The notes under the pieces are model-generated. The model was not told the DNA's origin and ran no database searches. It saw nothing but the letters and a program-made list of their open reading frames with translations. Shown one piece after another: positions 46,479 to 56,988 of a DNA stretch of 64,000 nt. The first letter of the stretch is position 1. Each line of letters begins with the position of its first letter. Source of the DNA: Lysinibacillus halotolerans (GTDB lineage Bacteria > Bacillota > Bacilli > Bacillales_A > Planococcaceae); NCBI RefSeq assembly GCF_003711845.1, contig NZ_RHLQ01000006.1, forward strand, positions 28,075 through 92,074, in the 5' to 3' direction. Position numbers and translations under genes: made by a program.

Positions 46479-47618
46479 TTACAAAGTATAGCTTATTAGC
46501 TCTTTCCTCAATTCTCTTTTTGTAAATCTAAAATTATCTAATTTACTTTCTATAGCCTTCAAATTATATTGAGCATCTAAATAATTGGGCCTTAAATTTA
46601 ATGCAGTTGAAAAAGATTTCTTCGCTTTCGTAACATCATACGTTGCATAACAAACTCCCATGTTATTAAAAGCTTCTGCCATTGTATTATTTTGTGCAAT
46701 TGCTAATTTATAAAAATCAATTGCGTCCTTATATTTACATTCATAATATAATAAATTACCTAAATAAAAATTGATAATATCATTTTTACTTTTTAAATGA
46801 ATTAATCTCTCAAAAGCTTCTTGATAATTCCCTATTTTAATCATAATTTTAGCAAATAATAATTTTTTATTAGCTTCTTCAAGTGGAGTGTCTTCAATAA
46901 TCTTCCAAATAAACGCTTTACCAATCTTTCTTACAATTCTAATTTCAGATTGTAATTGAGCCTCATGATTATTAGAAAGATTCCTATCATGTCTACGACA
47001 ATAATAGATTCCCTCAGGTACATAAGCAAATTTGTATTTCATTGCTAATCTAATCGTCAAATCATAATCTTCGGCGTAGATAATGTCAGGATTGTATGGA
47101 TTATTTATAAAGCATTCTCTTTTCCCAACTAAAGTTGCAGGTCCAGGAATAAATTGTCTAAACAACATCGACGCTAAAAATAAATTTTGATTTTCTGATG
47201 GCATCTCTGCTTTTAATGTATTTTGAATTTCACTTTCACTGTTAACAATTGTCAAATCGCCATAAGCAATATCAATATTAGGATTTTTAAGTAAATAATT
47301 GATGTGTTCATAAATTTTATCACGGTGATAGTAATCATCAGAATCTAATAAAGCGATGTACTCTCCTTTAGCATTCTCTATTCCAACATTTCTAGCGACT
47401 GAAGGTCCTTTATTTTCTTGATAAAGATACTTTAAATCAAAAAGTTTATTGTCTTCTATTATTTTTTTTACAATAACCGCTGTTGAATCTGTTGAACCAT
47501 CGTCTACAACAATTAACTCTATATCTTTATATGATTGATTTAATACACTATTTATCGCTAGTTTTATATACTTTTCTCCGTTATAAACAGGCATGATTAC
47601 ACTGACTTTTCTCAACAA
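46479..47618 (-). CDS. Family 2 glycosyltransferase with C-terminal TPR repeats
   Basis: 379 aa. Residues 1-230 are a GT-A fold: VSVIMPVYNGEKYIKLAINS, VVDDGSTDSTA, SVARNVGIENAKGEYIALLD and the DSDD metal site. Residues about 255-370 form tetratricopeptide repeats (FYLGNLLYYECKYKDAIDFY and NNMGVCYATYDVTKAKKSF). It probably transfers a sugar to flagellin glycan or directly to flagellin, with the TPR part recognising protein. TTG start at 47618, or TTG at 47615, which has the better distance from GGGGAGG. Confidence 0.88.
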   Translation of the reverse strand: MLRKVSVIMPVYNGEKYIKLAINSVLNQSYKDIELIVVDDGSTDSTAVIVKKIIEDNKLFDLKYLYQENKGPSVARNVGIENAKGEYIALLDSDDYYHRDKIYEHINYLLKNPNIDIAYGDLTIVNSESEIQNTLKAEMPSENQNLFLASMLFRQFIPGPATLVGKRECFINNPYNPDIIYAEDYDLTIRLAMKYKFAYVPEGIYYCRRHDRNLSNNHEAQLQSEIRIVRKIGKAFIWKIIEDTPLEEANKKLLFAKIMIKIGNYQEAFERLIHLKSKNDIINFYLGNLLYYECKYKDAIDFYKLAIAQNNTMAEAFNNMGVCYATYDVTKAKKSFSTALNLRPNYLDAQYNLKAIESKLDNFRFTKRELRKELISYTL

Positions 47619-47653
47619 ATTACCTCCCCTGTTTTTAGGAAAGATAGCTTTAT

Positions 47654-48739
<1,086 letters not shown>

Positions 48740-48845
48740 GAAAAATTTCTCAGATACTTACAATTTTTAATATCCATAATTTATGTTGCACTTCGCCAAA
48801 TAAACTAGTTAGTATTTTAAAGGAAAAAGCTTTTATCAATTCTAT

Positions 48846-50489
48846 TTATCGAAAATATGGATCAATATAGTCAATATCCTCTTTATAACCATTTTCATTT
48901 AATGTCATCGAAATTTGCTTGTAGTAATCTATCGGAGAAATCAACACTTTCAAATTATTCATTGTTAAAGCCTCCTCAATCGAGTAAACATTTAATCCAT
49001 TAACTTTTTTTCCTACAAGTTTCGCATTGCTGTCAATAAAACCTGATACTTTTAATCCTGCTTTATGTAAATTGTATAAAATAACTTGTCCCGAAATCCC
49101 CGATCCCCATATAAAAATATTTTGATTGTCTTGGACAAATTCTATTACTTTACTAGCATTAAACATTTGATTTACCGGGGAAGATATTAAGTTTAACTGA
49201 TATTCTAGACTTTTAAAGGTTTCGGTAAAGATGGAAAAATCATTTTTTTCAATCGCATCTTTTAAAACAGGGGTACACTCATTATTAATTTTTTCCCTTA
49301 AATTATATACCTCAGCCCTACTTGTTTCTTTTGGTTCTACTCTTTTTTTAGGGACCCATTGCCGATTTGAAATTTTATTATATAATCTTTGAGATAATCC
49401 TTCTCTCTTATGTCTTATTCCACCAGTTTGTGATTTGATTATTTCATTAGGAGACATCACTTTTAAATCTAAACTTTGATCGTTTATCCCTTTTTTTATC
49501 ATGTTATTTATTAATTCATTGCGAACAATGACTATATTTGTACCTTTATCATCATTTATAAATTCAGGTAGCCATGCATCTCCAACTACAATATCAGCTG
49601 TTTCACCAAAGACATCATCGCAGAAGTCACATGCATTATATTTAAAAAAACCCGTTCCCCAGTTTGTACCGTATAATTCATTTACTGGAATGACAGACTC
49701 TATACTTTCGGAATTCGTTTTACCTTCTAATTTTACTGCATAATCATTAGCATTTTTATTTGGTAATTTATATCGAAAATTGATCTTTTCTAATTCTTCT
49801 ATCGGAGTTTGCAGTTTAATCATTTCAGTATAATAAGTACTTTTTAAATGTCCACAAACTAACCCAATCATATATTTTAATCTTTTTTGTATATTTGTTT
49901 TCTTTAAGGATAAATTCCTTAAAGATTTAATGAAACAAGGTACTCCAACGATTGCATATCTACCTGGATTATTTTCAACAAAGGATAGAACTTTTGACAT
50001 TTCTATTGGATAATATTTTGATTTTGCCCCACGCTTAATTTCATCAATGGTACTAGAAATATTATATTCAAACATTACATTTCCATTATCGTTACTTTCT
50101 TTTACATGTATAACTCTATCAATTTCATTTTCTTCAAGTAATTTTGAAATAATCCAAGAAACCATTCCACCCGAACTGCCATTTTTCCGAAAATCTCCTT
50201 TTAAAACACTACCTGCATAAAGATTTAAATAATAGCCAGTAAGTTCATTGTAATGATTGTTTTTAGAAAATAACAATTCCCCTATTTCTGTTTCGTTTTT
50301 AGAAGCATTTGAAAAAGGACAAACTGACAATATTTCATTTTCTACTTCTTTTTCAATGGGATTTGTTACATTTAATTTATATTTTCCATCGGAAGTTAAT
50401 TTGATCTGTAAATTCTCATTAAACAGAGTACAAGAACCACAACCGATACAATAATCTCCATCTAAAATATTTTTAAGTTCTTTAAGCAT
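48846..50489 (-). CDS. Ferredoxin-FrhB-like oxidoreductase with C-terminal Rossmann domain, polysaccharide-associated type
   Basis: 547 aa, three parts. Residues 10-60: one 4Fe-4S cluster motif, CIGCGSC with CPF downstream. Residues 90-400: coenzyme F420 hydrogenase beta-subunit (FrhB) type domain with GVPCFIKSLRNLSLKK, YMIGLVCGH, then CDFCDDVFGETADIVVGDAW and QTGGIRHKREGLSQRL. Residues 440-547: a Rossmann nucleotide-binding domain, IFIWGSGISGQVILYNLH, as in PglD-like sugar enzymes. Bacilli lack F420, so a flavin or other cofactor is likely. Such genes recur beside polysaccharide pyruvyl transferases, as here (3 bases apart). Reaction unknown. Confidence 0.82.
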   Translation of the reverse strand: MLKELKNILDGDYCIGCGSCTLFNENLQIKLTSDGKYKLNVTNPIEKEVENEILSVCPFSNASKNETEIGELLFSKNNHYNELTGYYLNLYAGSVLKGDFRKNGSSGGMVSWIISKLLEENEIDRVIHVKESNDNGNVMFEYNISSTIDEIKRGAKSKYYPIEMSKVLSFVENNPGRYAIVGVPCFIKSLRNLSLKKTNIQKRLKYMIGLVCGHLKSTYYTEMIKLQTPIEELEKINFRYKLPNKNANDYAVKLEGKTNSESIESVIPVNELYGTNWGTGFFKYNACDFCDDVFGETADIVVGDAWLPEFINDDKGTNIVIVRNELINNMIKKGINDQSLDLKVMSPNEIIKSQTGGIRHKREGLSQRLYNKISNRQWVPKKRVEPKETSRAEVYNLREKINNECTPVLKDAIEKNDFSIFTETFKSLEYQLNLISSPVNQMFNASKVIEFVQDNQNIFIWGSGISGQVILYNLHKAGLKVSGFIDSNAKLVGKKVNGLNVYSIEEALTMNNLKVLISPIDYYKQISMTLNENGYKEDIDYIDPYFR

Positions 50490-50492
50490 ATC

Positions 50493-51635
50493 TTAGTTAA
50501 TCCCTTCAAAAATTTTCTTTATAAAATTAAAAGATCTATCTTTGTATTTTTGAATGTTGGAATTATAGTAACTGAAATCTTGTTCTAAAATTTCATCAAT
50601 CTTTTTATTATTTATTAAAGTTGCATTTCTAGCTTGAACTTTAAACAACTTATCTAAAGTTTCTATTCTAGAATTCATACTTGGTAAATTACTCTTTCTT
50701 TCAAAAATGACATAAGGGGTGTTGAAAATATTAGAAAAAACGATTCCGTGGAATGAGTCCGTAATCACTAATTGAGCACTACTAATATAATCTAAAAATT
50801 CAAATGGATCTGCATCATAATATTTTTCTTCCTCATATGAATTGACTGTAACAACTTCTAATTTTGACTCCCTTTTAACAGTTTCAATGAAGTTTTTCAT
50901 TTCCTCAGTAGTTTCACCTAAAATATATACAAAAATATAAGGGGCAGTTGGTTTTTCTCTATGAGGATATAAATAACTTTCCCATTCATGTCTAGCTAAC
51001 AACATCGTAGGATCTAATACTAATTGTCCCTTTTCTACACCTATATTTGAGAGTATATCTAATCCTGCAAATTCTCTGACACTTATTTCTTTAAAGTCTT
51101 TTAGATGTAATTTTATTTCTGACAAATCCATTTCACTCTCTGGTGAGATTCCGAAACTAGCTGCATAAGACACTTTTACCGCTTTAGTTTCTACTGGAAT
51201 TAAACAATTAATATTATGTTCGAGCCATTGAGGGTTCCATACTTGATCACTACCTACAACTAATAAATCAAATTGATTACAAATCTCCTCTGAGATATAT
51301 TCATTACCTAGTATTCCATTATCAATTTCATTTAAATTTGTTTCACTAAATTTCTTGAATTTTATAAACCTTTTAATCCTTAAATTTTTATAATTTAGAT
51401 CAGGGGTACTATCAACAATTTTGTTGATTAACTCTTCATCCGAATAATCTTCTTTATACAAATTATAATTATAGAAAAATGAATTTTTATTTAAAGGAGA
51501 ATAGTTTGAACCACTTCTTTGAAAAAGTGTTTCAACTTGTCCATATTCTTTAAATAAATTTTCCATTGCGAAATTTTGTAGTCGGTTACCGTAATTATCA
51601 TAGCCACTTAATGTTATAATTCCAATTTGCTTCAT
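50493..51635 (-). CDS. Polysaccharide pyruvyl transferase family protein
   Basis: 380 aa. Family features: N-terminal IGIITLSGYDNYGNRLQNFA, LLVVGSDQVWNPQW, SYAASFGISPE, and the C-terminal YISSAQLVITDSFHGIVFSN with the conserved His in DSFHG. Members place a pyruvyl ketal on sugar hydroxyls, using PEP. Start is ATG at 51635, six bases after GGAG; the frame opening at 51647 has no site. It forms a pair with the FrhB-like gene, and the two sit between the direct repeats. The target glycan is probably flagellar, by location. Confidence 0.85.
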   Translation of the reverse strand: MKQIGIITLSGYDNYGNRLQNFAMENLFKEYGQVETLFQRSGSNYSPLNKNSFFYNYNLYKEDYSDEELINKIVDSTPDLNYKNLRIKRFIKFKKFSETNLNEIDNGILGNEYISEEICNQFDLLVVGSDQVWNPQWLEHNINCLIPVETKAVKVSYAASFGISPESEMDLSEIKLHLKDFKEISVREFAGLDILSNIGVEKGQLVLDPTMLLARHEWESYLYPHREKPTAPYIFVYILGETTEEMKNFIETVKRESKLEVVTVNSYEEEKYYDADPFEFLDYISSAQLVITDSFHGIVFSNIFNTPYVIFERKSNLPSMNSRIETLDKLFKVQARNATLINNKKIDEILEQDFSYYNSNIQKYKDRSFNFIKKIFEGIN

Positions 51636-51735
51636 AATTTTCTCCAATACGTATCATTTTTTTGGCTTTTAATCTAGCATTTAATGAAGATAAACTTTTA
51701 ATTTCATATATCGTCAACTTCTTTATGTAGAATTG

Positions 51736-51808
51736 TATCGAAATTTCTATTACTACTATCGGTTATTTTCGTTAAAAATAAAGAAAAAACCTATGTTTCC
51801 ATAGGTTT
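51736..51808 (-). repeat. Direct repeat copy B (with terminator) between Maf and the pyruvyl transferase gene
   Basis: 73 bases matching copy A at 48668-48739 at about 80%. Contains the terminator hairpin AAACCTATGG/CCATAGGTTT (51789-51808) with a TTTTTTCTTTATTT tail on the minus strand for the upstream Maf gene. An ACCGATAG element lies at the position of the other copy's TCCGATAA. Confidence 0.75.
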
Positions 51809-51840
51809 AAATTATTCCCATCATTATACATTATTAGTTA

Positions 51841-53061
51841 CTATTTTGAATGAACTAATTTATAAAACTGTTTTTCATTGATGACTTCTACATTATGAAT
51901 TTCCGCTCCATCTAATGCCGTATTATAAACCCTCATACCGGTTGAATATTTCATTATCGAATTAAACCACATAAGATAAGAATGCAAATTGGGGGTTGTA
52001 TATATTTCTTCCCCTTTGTTCGAAATAACTTTAATTAAGTTTTCCATTTTAGAAACCGTTCTTCCAGATGTCGAAAAAGTTGCATGGGTTTTATTTTCTT
52101 TGAAGCCTAAATCTTGTCCGAAAAGAACAATTGTATCGAAGCCTAAAAATTTTAGAGTACTAAACCCAGTTGTTGCAACAGAACCACCTGTTTCCACTAA
52201 AGGAATATTATTTTGTTTTGCAATTTCTTCCGCTTTCTTATAACCAGATTGAAATAATATATATCTCGTATATGAATAATTTGAAGTTGCTTCATAATTC
52301 GCTGTACTTAAGTAAAATAGTACCCCATCAAAATTAATACCTTCTAACTGCTGTATAATATTTTTCTTAGGATCAGAGATGATTACAGCGTCTGGTTTAA
52401 TACCTTCCTTCAACAAAACTTTTAATGCCGAACCTACACATAAAATATAGAGTTGTTCTCTTACATTTTTTATCCAGGTTTTTGTTTCATTGAGTGATGG
52501 ACCACTCGAAACTAAACAAGCTATTTTATTATCCCGTTTCGTTTCAGATAGATAATGTTTTAAGTTTTTATCATTTAATCTTATATTATTCGAAAAATTT
52601 TCGTCCAAAAGTTTTTTTTGATTGCTGTAGCTTTCTTGTTTAATTTTTATATCCGCTAAAAAGTTGTATAGAGGATTCGATTTATTTAATACTTGTATCC
52701 ATGCATTTGGAATAATCATTTGATAGTTATTATTCAGTTTAATATCTTTTGGATTGTAGACAATATGAACATTTGAAAGATTTAAAATCTGCCTAGAAAT
52801 AGTAGAATTCGAAAATATTTTATGTTCTTGTTCATCTACACATAAAACAAAGATTTTTTTACATTTCACTTTATTTATAATCGCTTTTAAATGATACCCC
52901 AATCCTAGGCCTAATAAAAAATAGCCTTCAGCATTTAAATCCAGTTCTTTTTCTATAAATGCCTCTGCATGGTCTATTGGCTTATATTTGCTATAAATGT
53001 GAATACCGTCAACAGTAAGTGTTTGATGACCATCTCTAGCTAAACCAATTTCAAACATCAT
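51841..53061 (-). CDS. Motility-associated (Maf) DUF115 flagellin glycosyltransferase, short copy
   Basis: 406 aa. The DUF115 pattern is present: GYFLLGLGLGYHLKAII, ACLVSSGPSLNETKTWI, KVLLKEGIKPDAVIISDPKK, and the diagnostic TGGSVATTGFSTLKFLGFD then VLFGQDLGFKENKTHA. Maf proteins transfer nonulosonic acids to Ser/Thr of flagellin. The N-terminal TVDGIHIYSKYKPIDHAEAF aligns with that of the longer Maf next door, so the two look like diverged paralogues; this copy lacks about 160 residues, mainly at the C-terminus. ATG at 53061 overlaps the previous gene by 4 bases. Confidence 0.88.
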   Translation of the reverse strand: MMFEIGLARDGHQTLTVDGIHIYSKYKPIDHAEAFIEKELDLNAEGYFLLGLGLGYHLKAIINKVKCKKIFVLCVDEQEHKIFSNSTISRQILNLSNVHIVYNPKDIKLNNNYQMIIPNAWIQVLNKSNPLYNFLADIKIKQESYSNQKKLLDENFSNNIRLNDKNLKHYLSETKRDNKIACLVSSGPSLNETKTWIKNVREQLYILCVGSALKVLLKEGIKPDAVIISDPKKNIIQQLEGINFDGVLFYLSTANYEATSNYSYTRYILFQSGYKKAEEIAKQNNIPLVETGGSVATTGFSTLKFLGFDTIVLFGQDLGFKENKTHATFSTSGRTVSKMENLIKVISNKGEEIYTTPNLHSYLMWFNSIMKYSTGMRVYNTALDGAEIHNVEVINEKQFYKLVHSK

Positions 53062-53402
53062 TGTTCAATCACGATTCTACTATATTGCTCGAAAAATTCG
53101 GCAATCTCATATTCAAATAAATCAGCAACTAAATGAAAATCTTGAATTTCTAATGCATTGTTTATTTCCGTCAAAAACTCATGGATTTTATCTATATTCG
53201 ATGTAACATTTACTTCATTTTTCTTTAATAATTCAGCTGCTTCCGTCAGCCAAATTACCCCTTCTGAAAAATCCTTTACACTTGATAATGCTGATTGAAT
53301 TTGGTCGTCTCGTAATTTATTTGCAATTGCTATACAACCGCTCGGTAATTTATTTAAATATTCATTATAACTTTCAATTACTTCTAGTACGACGTTTTGC
53401 AA
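53058..53402 (-). CDS. Small helical protein between two Maf genes, unknown function
   Basis: 114 aa, acidic and almost entirely helical, with no Cys, membrane or signal sequence. Segments such as VVLEVIESYNEYLNKLPSGC and HEFLTEINNALEIQDFHLVA look like a four-helix bundle, similar in character to flagellar export chaperones. I do not recognise a family. It is locked into the maf operon, with 11 bases to the previous gene and a 4-base overlap with the next. TTG at 53402 is chosen because GGAG lies eight bases upstream; GTG at 53411 abuts it. Confidence 0.75.
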   Translation of the reverse strand: MQNVVLEVIESYNEYLNKLPSGCIAIANKLRDDQIQSALSSVKDFSEGVIWLTEAAELLKKNEVNVTSNIDKIHEFLTEINNALEIQDFHLVADLFEYEIAEFFEQYSRIVIEQ

Positions 53403-53413
53403 CTTTCCCACTC

Positions 53414-55123
53414 CTAATTTTCAATTTCAGTAATAACATCCCTTAAATTGACTTTTACCTTATCGAAAGCTTCTAATAAACGTTTGTATAAAGTATAAGT
53501 CTGATTCCATACTCGATCAAAAGCTTCCTTTTGCGTTTCATTCGGTTTCTCCAAATAACAATTCGAAACTTCAATTGTAATTGGACCAATAAGAAAATGA
53601 ACTTGGATTTTTTTCGACTTTTGATTTATTTCCTTTTCAATTTTATCGAACAAATTAAGTGTATGTTGATCAAAGAATGTATTGTTTTTTACTTTATGTA
53701 AAACATGGATTCCTTTAATTAACAGATTTTCTAGATCCCCTATTAATTTCAACTCCTTTTTATAAATGTCTACAACTTCTTTGTCTGTTTTATAAATTGC
53801 ATTATTGTTATCTAGATGATCTAAATTTTTCACTTTATTTGTATCAACATAAGTGTCAACAAAATCTTGGAATGGAAGTTGTTCATACCCTTTTAGTTTC
53901 ACTCCACCCTCTGTACAGTTGAATATAGGTACAAGTGGTTTATAAAAACGAATAATTTCTTCAAATACCATTTTCATAGATAAAAAATCACGAGATGTGA
54001 TAACTTCTTCTCCATAGTATCCTTCAACTGGTATTAGTTCTTTATTTAATTTCGTAATATCTTCAACTTCTTTTGCAAATTTGTTTCCTTTTGCATGGGT
54101 TTGATTATTTGTATAGGCTAAATCTTGCCCGATCATTGCAATAGGACCGGAATTTAACAACCTTGCAACCGTTACACCATAATGGGCAACAGTTCCTCCG
54201 CCAGCTAAAACAGGTAAATTAATTCCTATATTATCTAATAAGTACTTACCTATTTCCTCTTGATTCACTTGTGTAAATACGTAGCCTCTTTTTCGGAAGG
54301 ATTTTCGAACACCGGAATGATTATAAGGCGAATATATTAATCTTGCTTTATCAAATTGGAGATCTTTAAAATGTTTATAATTTGGTTCCCCTCCGTCAAT
54401 TGAAAGGACAAAATCTGGTTCCAAGTCTACCGCTAATAGGGAATTGACAGTAGAACCGGAAGCAATAATAATCACATGTTCTTGAATTTTTTTGAGCAAA
54501 GGGAGTTGTTTCGTTAAAGATGGTCCTCCCGCTGCTAACACTACCGGTAAATCAAACTGATTATGTAAAACAGATAAAGATTCATCTTTAGCAATCATCG
54601 GGACATTAATGGAAAAGTTCCGTTGCCATTGGTTTGCAAAAAACACTTCCGTATTATAATTAATTTGTGTTTTATTTTGAAAATCCCGCAAGTAAACTAA
54701 CAGATCCCGATAGTTTTTTACAAATAACTTATCATAATTTGGGGTTAAAATAACCTTTATCTTTAATGCTTTCCCCTCTGAAATAGTTGAAATCAAATAA
54801 CCTAAAGTATTTACTGTACTTTCTCCCCAATAGAACACTTTTTCACTGTTTTTATGGCGTTCATCAATTTGAATTTTCCCCATTTCAATTAAAGGGTCAA
54901 CAATGATGATTGACTCATTTTTCATTTTTCTAAGTAAACTATCAACGACATACCCTTTCCCATATCCAAAAATAATATGGGTACAGTTCATACTATATTC
55001 TTTTTCTGCAATTCGCTCGGATTCTATGATCGGATTATATTTGCTATGTACATGATATTCATTTATTTTTAACGTTTCATCGCCTGATTTGGCAACTTCT
55101 ATGTTTAAAATGTATTCAGTCAA
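53414..55123 (-). CDS. Motility-associated (Maf) DUF115 flagellin glycosyltransferase, long copy
   Basis: 569 aa. Family pattern: THIIFGYGKGYVVDSLLRKM, VVLAAGGPSLTKQLPLLKKI, VDLEPDFVLSIDGGEPNYKH, then LPVLAGGGTVAHYGVTVARL and IAMIGQDLAYTNNQTHAKGN. The C-terminal 150 residues are helical and could bind flagellin. Maf proteins transfer CMP-activated sugars such as pseudaminic acid to Ser/Thr residues of flagellin in the cytoplasm before export. TTG at 55123 with GAGGTGGAG upstream is preferred, since homology with the other Maf begins there; an ATG at 55153 lacks a ribosome site. It follows the hag terminator directly. Confidence 0.9.
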   Translation of the reverse strand: MTEYILNIEVAKSGDETLKINEYHVHSKYNPIIESERIAEKEYSMNCTHIIFGYGKGYVVDSLLRKMKNESIIIVDPLIEMGKIQIDERHKNSEKVFYWGESTVNTLGYLISTISEGKALKIKVILTPNYDKLFVKNYRDLLVYLRDFQNKTQINYNTEVFFANQWQRNFSINVPMIAKDESLSVLHNQFDLPVVLAAGGPSLTKQLPLLKKIQEHVIIIASGSTVNSLLAVDLEPDFVLSIDGGEPNYKHFKDLQFDKARLIYSPYNHSGVRKSFRKRGYVFTQVNQEEIGKYLLDNIGINLPVLAGGGTVAHYGVTVARLLNSGPIAMIGQDLAYTNNQTHAKGNKFAKEVEDITKLNKELIPVEGYYGEEVITSRDFLSMKMVFEEIIRFYKPLVPIFNCTEGGVKLKGYEQLPFQDFVDTYVDTNKVKNLDHLDNNNAIYKTDKEVVDIYKKELKLIGDLENLLIKGIHVLHKVKNNTFFDQHTLNLFDKIEKEINQKSKKIQVHFLIGPITIEVSNCYLEKPNETQKEAFDRVWNQTYTLYKRLLEAFDKVKVNLRDVITEIEN

Positions 55124-55172
55124 AATCTCCACCTCATATTCATTATCGTCCATTTCATATATAAATGAAGAT

Positions 55173-55206
55173 AAAAAAAACAGAAGAGGAAACCCTCTTC
55201 TGTTTC
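55173..55206 (-). terminator. Intrinsic terminator of hag
   Basis: AAACAGAAGAGGG / CCTCTTCTGTTT around a short loop (55177-55206). The minus strand continues TTTTTTTTATC. Strong stem as expected for an abundant transcript. Some read-through could feed the glycosylation genes. Confidence 0.93.
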
Positions 55207-55218
55207 TTACGGTTAAAA

Positions 55219-56118
55219 TTAACCTAATAATTGAAGTACACCTTGTGGTTGTTGGTTAGCTTGAGCTAACATAGATTGAGCTGCTTGCATTAAGATGTTG
55301 TTTTTCGTGAAGCTCATCATTTCAGCAGCCATGTCAGTATCACGGATACGTGATTCTGCAGCTGTTAAGTTTTCAGAAGTTGTACCTAAGTTGTTGATTG
55401 TGTGTTCTAAACGGTTTTGAACCGCACCTAAAGATGCACGAGTTTTAGATACTGTGTTAATAGCTGTGTCAACGATTGTAATTGTATTATCAGCAGCAGT
55501 TTGAGTTGTGATGTTAATACCAGCAGTACCACCCTCAGTTACACCAGCTGCACTAGTAACCGCTACACCTAAAGCACCTGCAGTCATAGTACCAATTGAT
55601 AAGTTAATGCTTTGACCAGAGTTTGCACCGATATGGAATTGTTTACCACCATCATCAGTAGCATTCCCACCAGAAACTGCAGTTGTACGAGAACCTTTGA
55701 AAGTACCGTCTAATAATTTTTGAGTGTTGAACTCAGTGTTTTCAGCAATACGTGTAATCTCATCAGATAATGATTGGATTTCTAATTGTAATGCTTCACG
55801 GTCAGCTGTAACGTTTGTGTCGTTAGCAGATTGTACTGCTAATTCACGCATACGTTGTAGAATAGAGTGAGTTTCGTTAAGAGCACCCTCAGCAGTTTGG
55901 ATTAAAGAGATTGAGTCTTGAGCGTTTTTAGACGCCATGTCAAGACCACGGATTTGTCCGCGCATTTTTTCAGAAATTGCAAGACCAGCAGCGTCGTCGC
56001 CAGCACGGTTAATTTTGTAACCTGAAGATAATTTCTCAAGGTTTTTAGAAGCTTGAGTGTTGTTGAAAGCTAGGTTACGGTGAGTGTTTAAAGCTGAAAT
56101 GTTGTGTTGAATTCTCAT
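55219..56118 (-). CDS. hag: Flagellin (Hag)
   Basis: 299 aa, close to Bacillus subtilis Hag (304). Conserved D0/D1 ends: [18 protein letters not shown], then [20 protein letters not shown] at the N-terminus, and the C-terminal [19 protein letters not shown] and [20 protein letters not shown]. The middle, about residues 140-210, is Thr/Ala/Gly-rich and is the likely glycosylated outer surface; the neighbouring pse and maf genes support that. ATG with AAGGAGG. Driven by sigma-D and controlled by CsrA in the leader. Confidence 0.98.
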   Translation of the reverse strand: MRIQHNISALNTHRNLAFNNTQASKNLEKLSSGYKINRAGDDAAGLAISEKMRGQIRGLDMASKNAQDSISLIQTAEGALNETHSILQRMRELAVQSANDTNVTADREALQLEIQSLSDEITRIAENTEFNTQKLLDGTFKGSRTTAVSGGNATDDGGKQFHIGANSGQSINLSIGTMTAGALGVAVTSAAGVTEGGTAGINITTQTAADNTITIVDTAINTVSKTRASLGAVQNRLEHTINNLGTTSENLTAAESRIRDTDMAAEMMSFTKNNILMQAAQSMLAQANQQPQGVLQLLG

Positions 56119-56151
56119 TTAGAATTCCTCCTTGAATTTTTATTAGATAAT

Positions 56152-56165
56152 CCACATCCGTGTGG
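56152..56165 (-). promoter_or_regulatory. CsrA-binding hairpin in the hag leader
   Basis: Minus-strand CCACA-CGGA-TGTGG: a 5-bp stem presenting GGA in the loop, matching the CsrA site pattern ACAnGGAuGU. A second GGA is in the hag ribosome site (AAGGAGG at about 56124-56130), giving the two-site arrangement known for Bacillus hag. csrA and fliW lie just upstream. Confidence 0.82.
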
Positions 56166-56207
56166 AATTGCTTGGCTTTGGAATAGTACCATCGCCTTAC
56201 ATTACTA

Positions 56208-56233
56208 ATATCGTCCCATTTGAAATTAGTTTA
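56208..56233 (-). promoter_or_regulatory. Sigma-D promoter of hag
   Basis: TAAA (56233-56230), 14 bp, GACGATAT (56215-56208) on the minus strand, one mismatch from the GCCGATAT consensus. The start would be near 56200, giving a leader of about 82 nt. Confidence 0.87.
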
Positions 56234-56312
56234 ATAGATTTTAAAAAAATTTTTTCTATTTTTTTTCAAGCTACATAAAAAAATCCACCCAGCATAACCG
56301 AGTGGATGAAAT

Positions 56313-56531
56313 CTACTTTTTTTTCAATTGTTCAAGTATATTTACATTCGTATTTAGTGCTTCTTTATTTTGTTCTTGAATCGCTTGAAAAACTTCAGAA
56401 CGATGGACTTTTACATTTCTCGGTGCAACGATTCCTAGTTTTACTTGATCACCATCAACAGATAAAATTTTCACTTCGATATGGTCACCAATCATAATTG
56501 ATTCATTCTTTTTACGGGATAGGACAAGCAT
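56313..56531 (-). CDS. csrA: Translational repressor CsrA
   Basis: 72 aa. The full RNA-binding beta pattern is present: [39 protein letters not shown], then a C-terminal helix. CsrA dimers bind GGA hairpins in the hag leader and block translation until FliW takes CsrA away. Its ATG overlaps the fliW stop by one base (TAATG), the same arrangement as in B. subtilis. About 194 bases separate it from hag. Confidence 0.98.
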   Translation of the reverse strand: MLVLSRKKNESIMIGDHIEVKILSVDGDQVKLGIVAPRNVKVHRSEVFQAIQEQNKEALNTNVNILEQLKKK

Positions 56532-56974
56532 TATTTTGCACTTCCTTCCAATGTACTAATTGGAAATCTTAATGGGTAAGCAGCACTATCTTGTAATACA
56601 ATTTGTTTTCCAAGTTTTTTATTCACATTAATGACAATAGGTGCTAATAGATTTAAAGTTGATTCTATGAAAGATTCTTTTAACGTCACTATGGAATAGA
56701 CGATCACATCTTCTTCCTTCTCAATTTTCAAATCTTCTTTATCTTCATCACTTATATCAAATTCATAGTCCTTTTTAAAAGCGAAAGGATAAGCAACGAC
56801 AAACCCAATTTCTGCTATTTCCGTTGATTGAAGTACCGCCAACGGAAGGTCACCATCTATAGGAAGAAGGACAAACTTTTTTAAATCAGGAAAACCTGGA
56901 AGTCCGTATTCAAACGTAATAATATCTCCATCGTTTATTTCTACTTCTCCTAAAAATTTTGTTTTTATATTCAT
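56531..56974 (-). CDS. fliW: Flagellar assembly factor FliW
   Basis: 147 aa (B. subtilis 143). Pattern [20 protein letters not shown] then [13 protein letters not shown] and the central acidic [19 protein letters not shown] stretch. FliW binds either Hag or CsrA, so falling cytoplasmic flagellin frees it to sequester CsrA and restore hag translation. ATG start. It is 14 bases after yviE and overlaps csrA by one base. Confidence 0.97.
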   Translation of the reverse strand: MNIKTKFLGEVEINDGDIITFEYGLPGFPDLKKFVLLPIDGDLPLAVLQSTEIAEIGFVVAYPFAFKKDYEFDISDEDKEDLKIEKEEDVIVYSIVTLKESFIESTLNLLAPIVINVNKKLGKQIVLQDSAAYPLRFPISTLEGSAK

Positions 56975-56988
56975 ATTAATTGCTCCTT

